From Reyranella sp. (lineage in GTDB: Bacteria > Pseudomonadota > Alphaproteobacteria > Reyranellales > Reyranellaceae): a stretch of DNA of 8,835 bases. Both the position numbers and the translations under genes were made by a program. Positions 8,554 through 8,835 of this stretch are shown piece after piece. The stretch is from assembly GCA_030679805.1 (NCBI GenBank), contig JAUXST010000054.1, forward strand, positions 1-8,835, written 5' to 3'. Within the stretch, counting starts at the first letter, position 1. Every line of letters starts with the position of its first letter. The notes below the pieces were generated by a model that did no database searches, was not told the origin of the DNA, and was given only the letters and a program-made list of their open reading frames with translations.

Positions 8554-8835
<282 letters not shown>

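Overview
The window looks like an ordinary chromosomal stretch from a GC-rich proteobacterium, most likely an alphaproteobacterium of soil or water. The reasons are strong G/C third-position bias, the transporter families present (a Bug/TTT-type solute receptor, a SulP permease and a Liv-type ABC importer) and a benzoate-CoA ligase close to those of Rhodopseudomonas. This placement comes from remembered family resemblance, not from a search.

Layout. Bases 1-411 hold the 3' end of a Bug-family periplasmic solute receptor gene on the + strand. It meets tail to tail, with overlapping stop codons, a SulP/SLC26-type anion permease with a C-terminal STAS domain (408-2072, - strand). A cold-shock protein gene (2237-2437, -) follows with its own hairpin terminator. 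Next is a small single-domain cupin (2611-2994, -), transcribed away from a benzoate-CoA-ligase-type enzyme (3095-4654, +) across a 100-bp divergent intergenic region. From there to the end every gene is on the + strand: ligase, a GNAT acetyltransferase (4664-5296), a periplasmic Liv-type substrate-binding protein (5390-6577), permease subunits LivH-like (6657-7571) and LivM-like (7576-8553), and the start of a LivG-like ATPase (8546 to the window edge).

How the genes may work together. The right two thirds reads as an aromatic-acid uptake and activation locus. The binding protein and LivHMG-type transporter would import a carboxylate, and the ligase would trap it as a CoA thioester. The ligase family and the gene order support this, but the exact substrate cannot be read from sequence. 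The GNAT gene sits only a few bases behind the ligase and could be a modifier of it or simply a passenger. A strong intrinsic-terminator-like hairpin between the binding-protein and permease genes probably keeps the binding protein more abundant than the membrane subunits.

No mobile element, CRISPR array, tRNA or rRNA was seen, and no gene-free stretch exceeds about 175 bases. I found no convincing new biological system. The points most worth a second look are the ligase-GNAT pairing, the terminator/leader arrangement at 6577-6657 and the divergent cupin-ligase control region.
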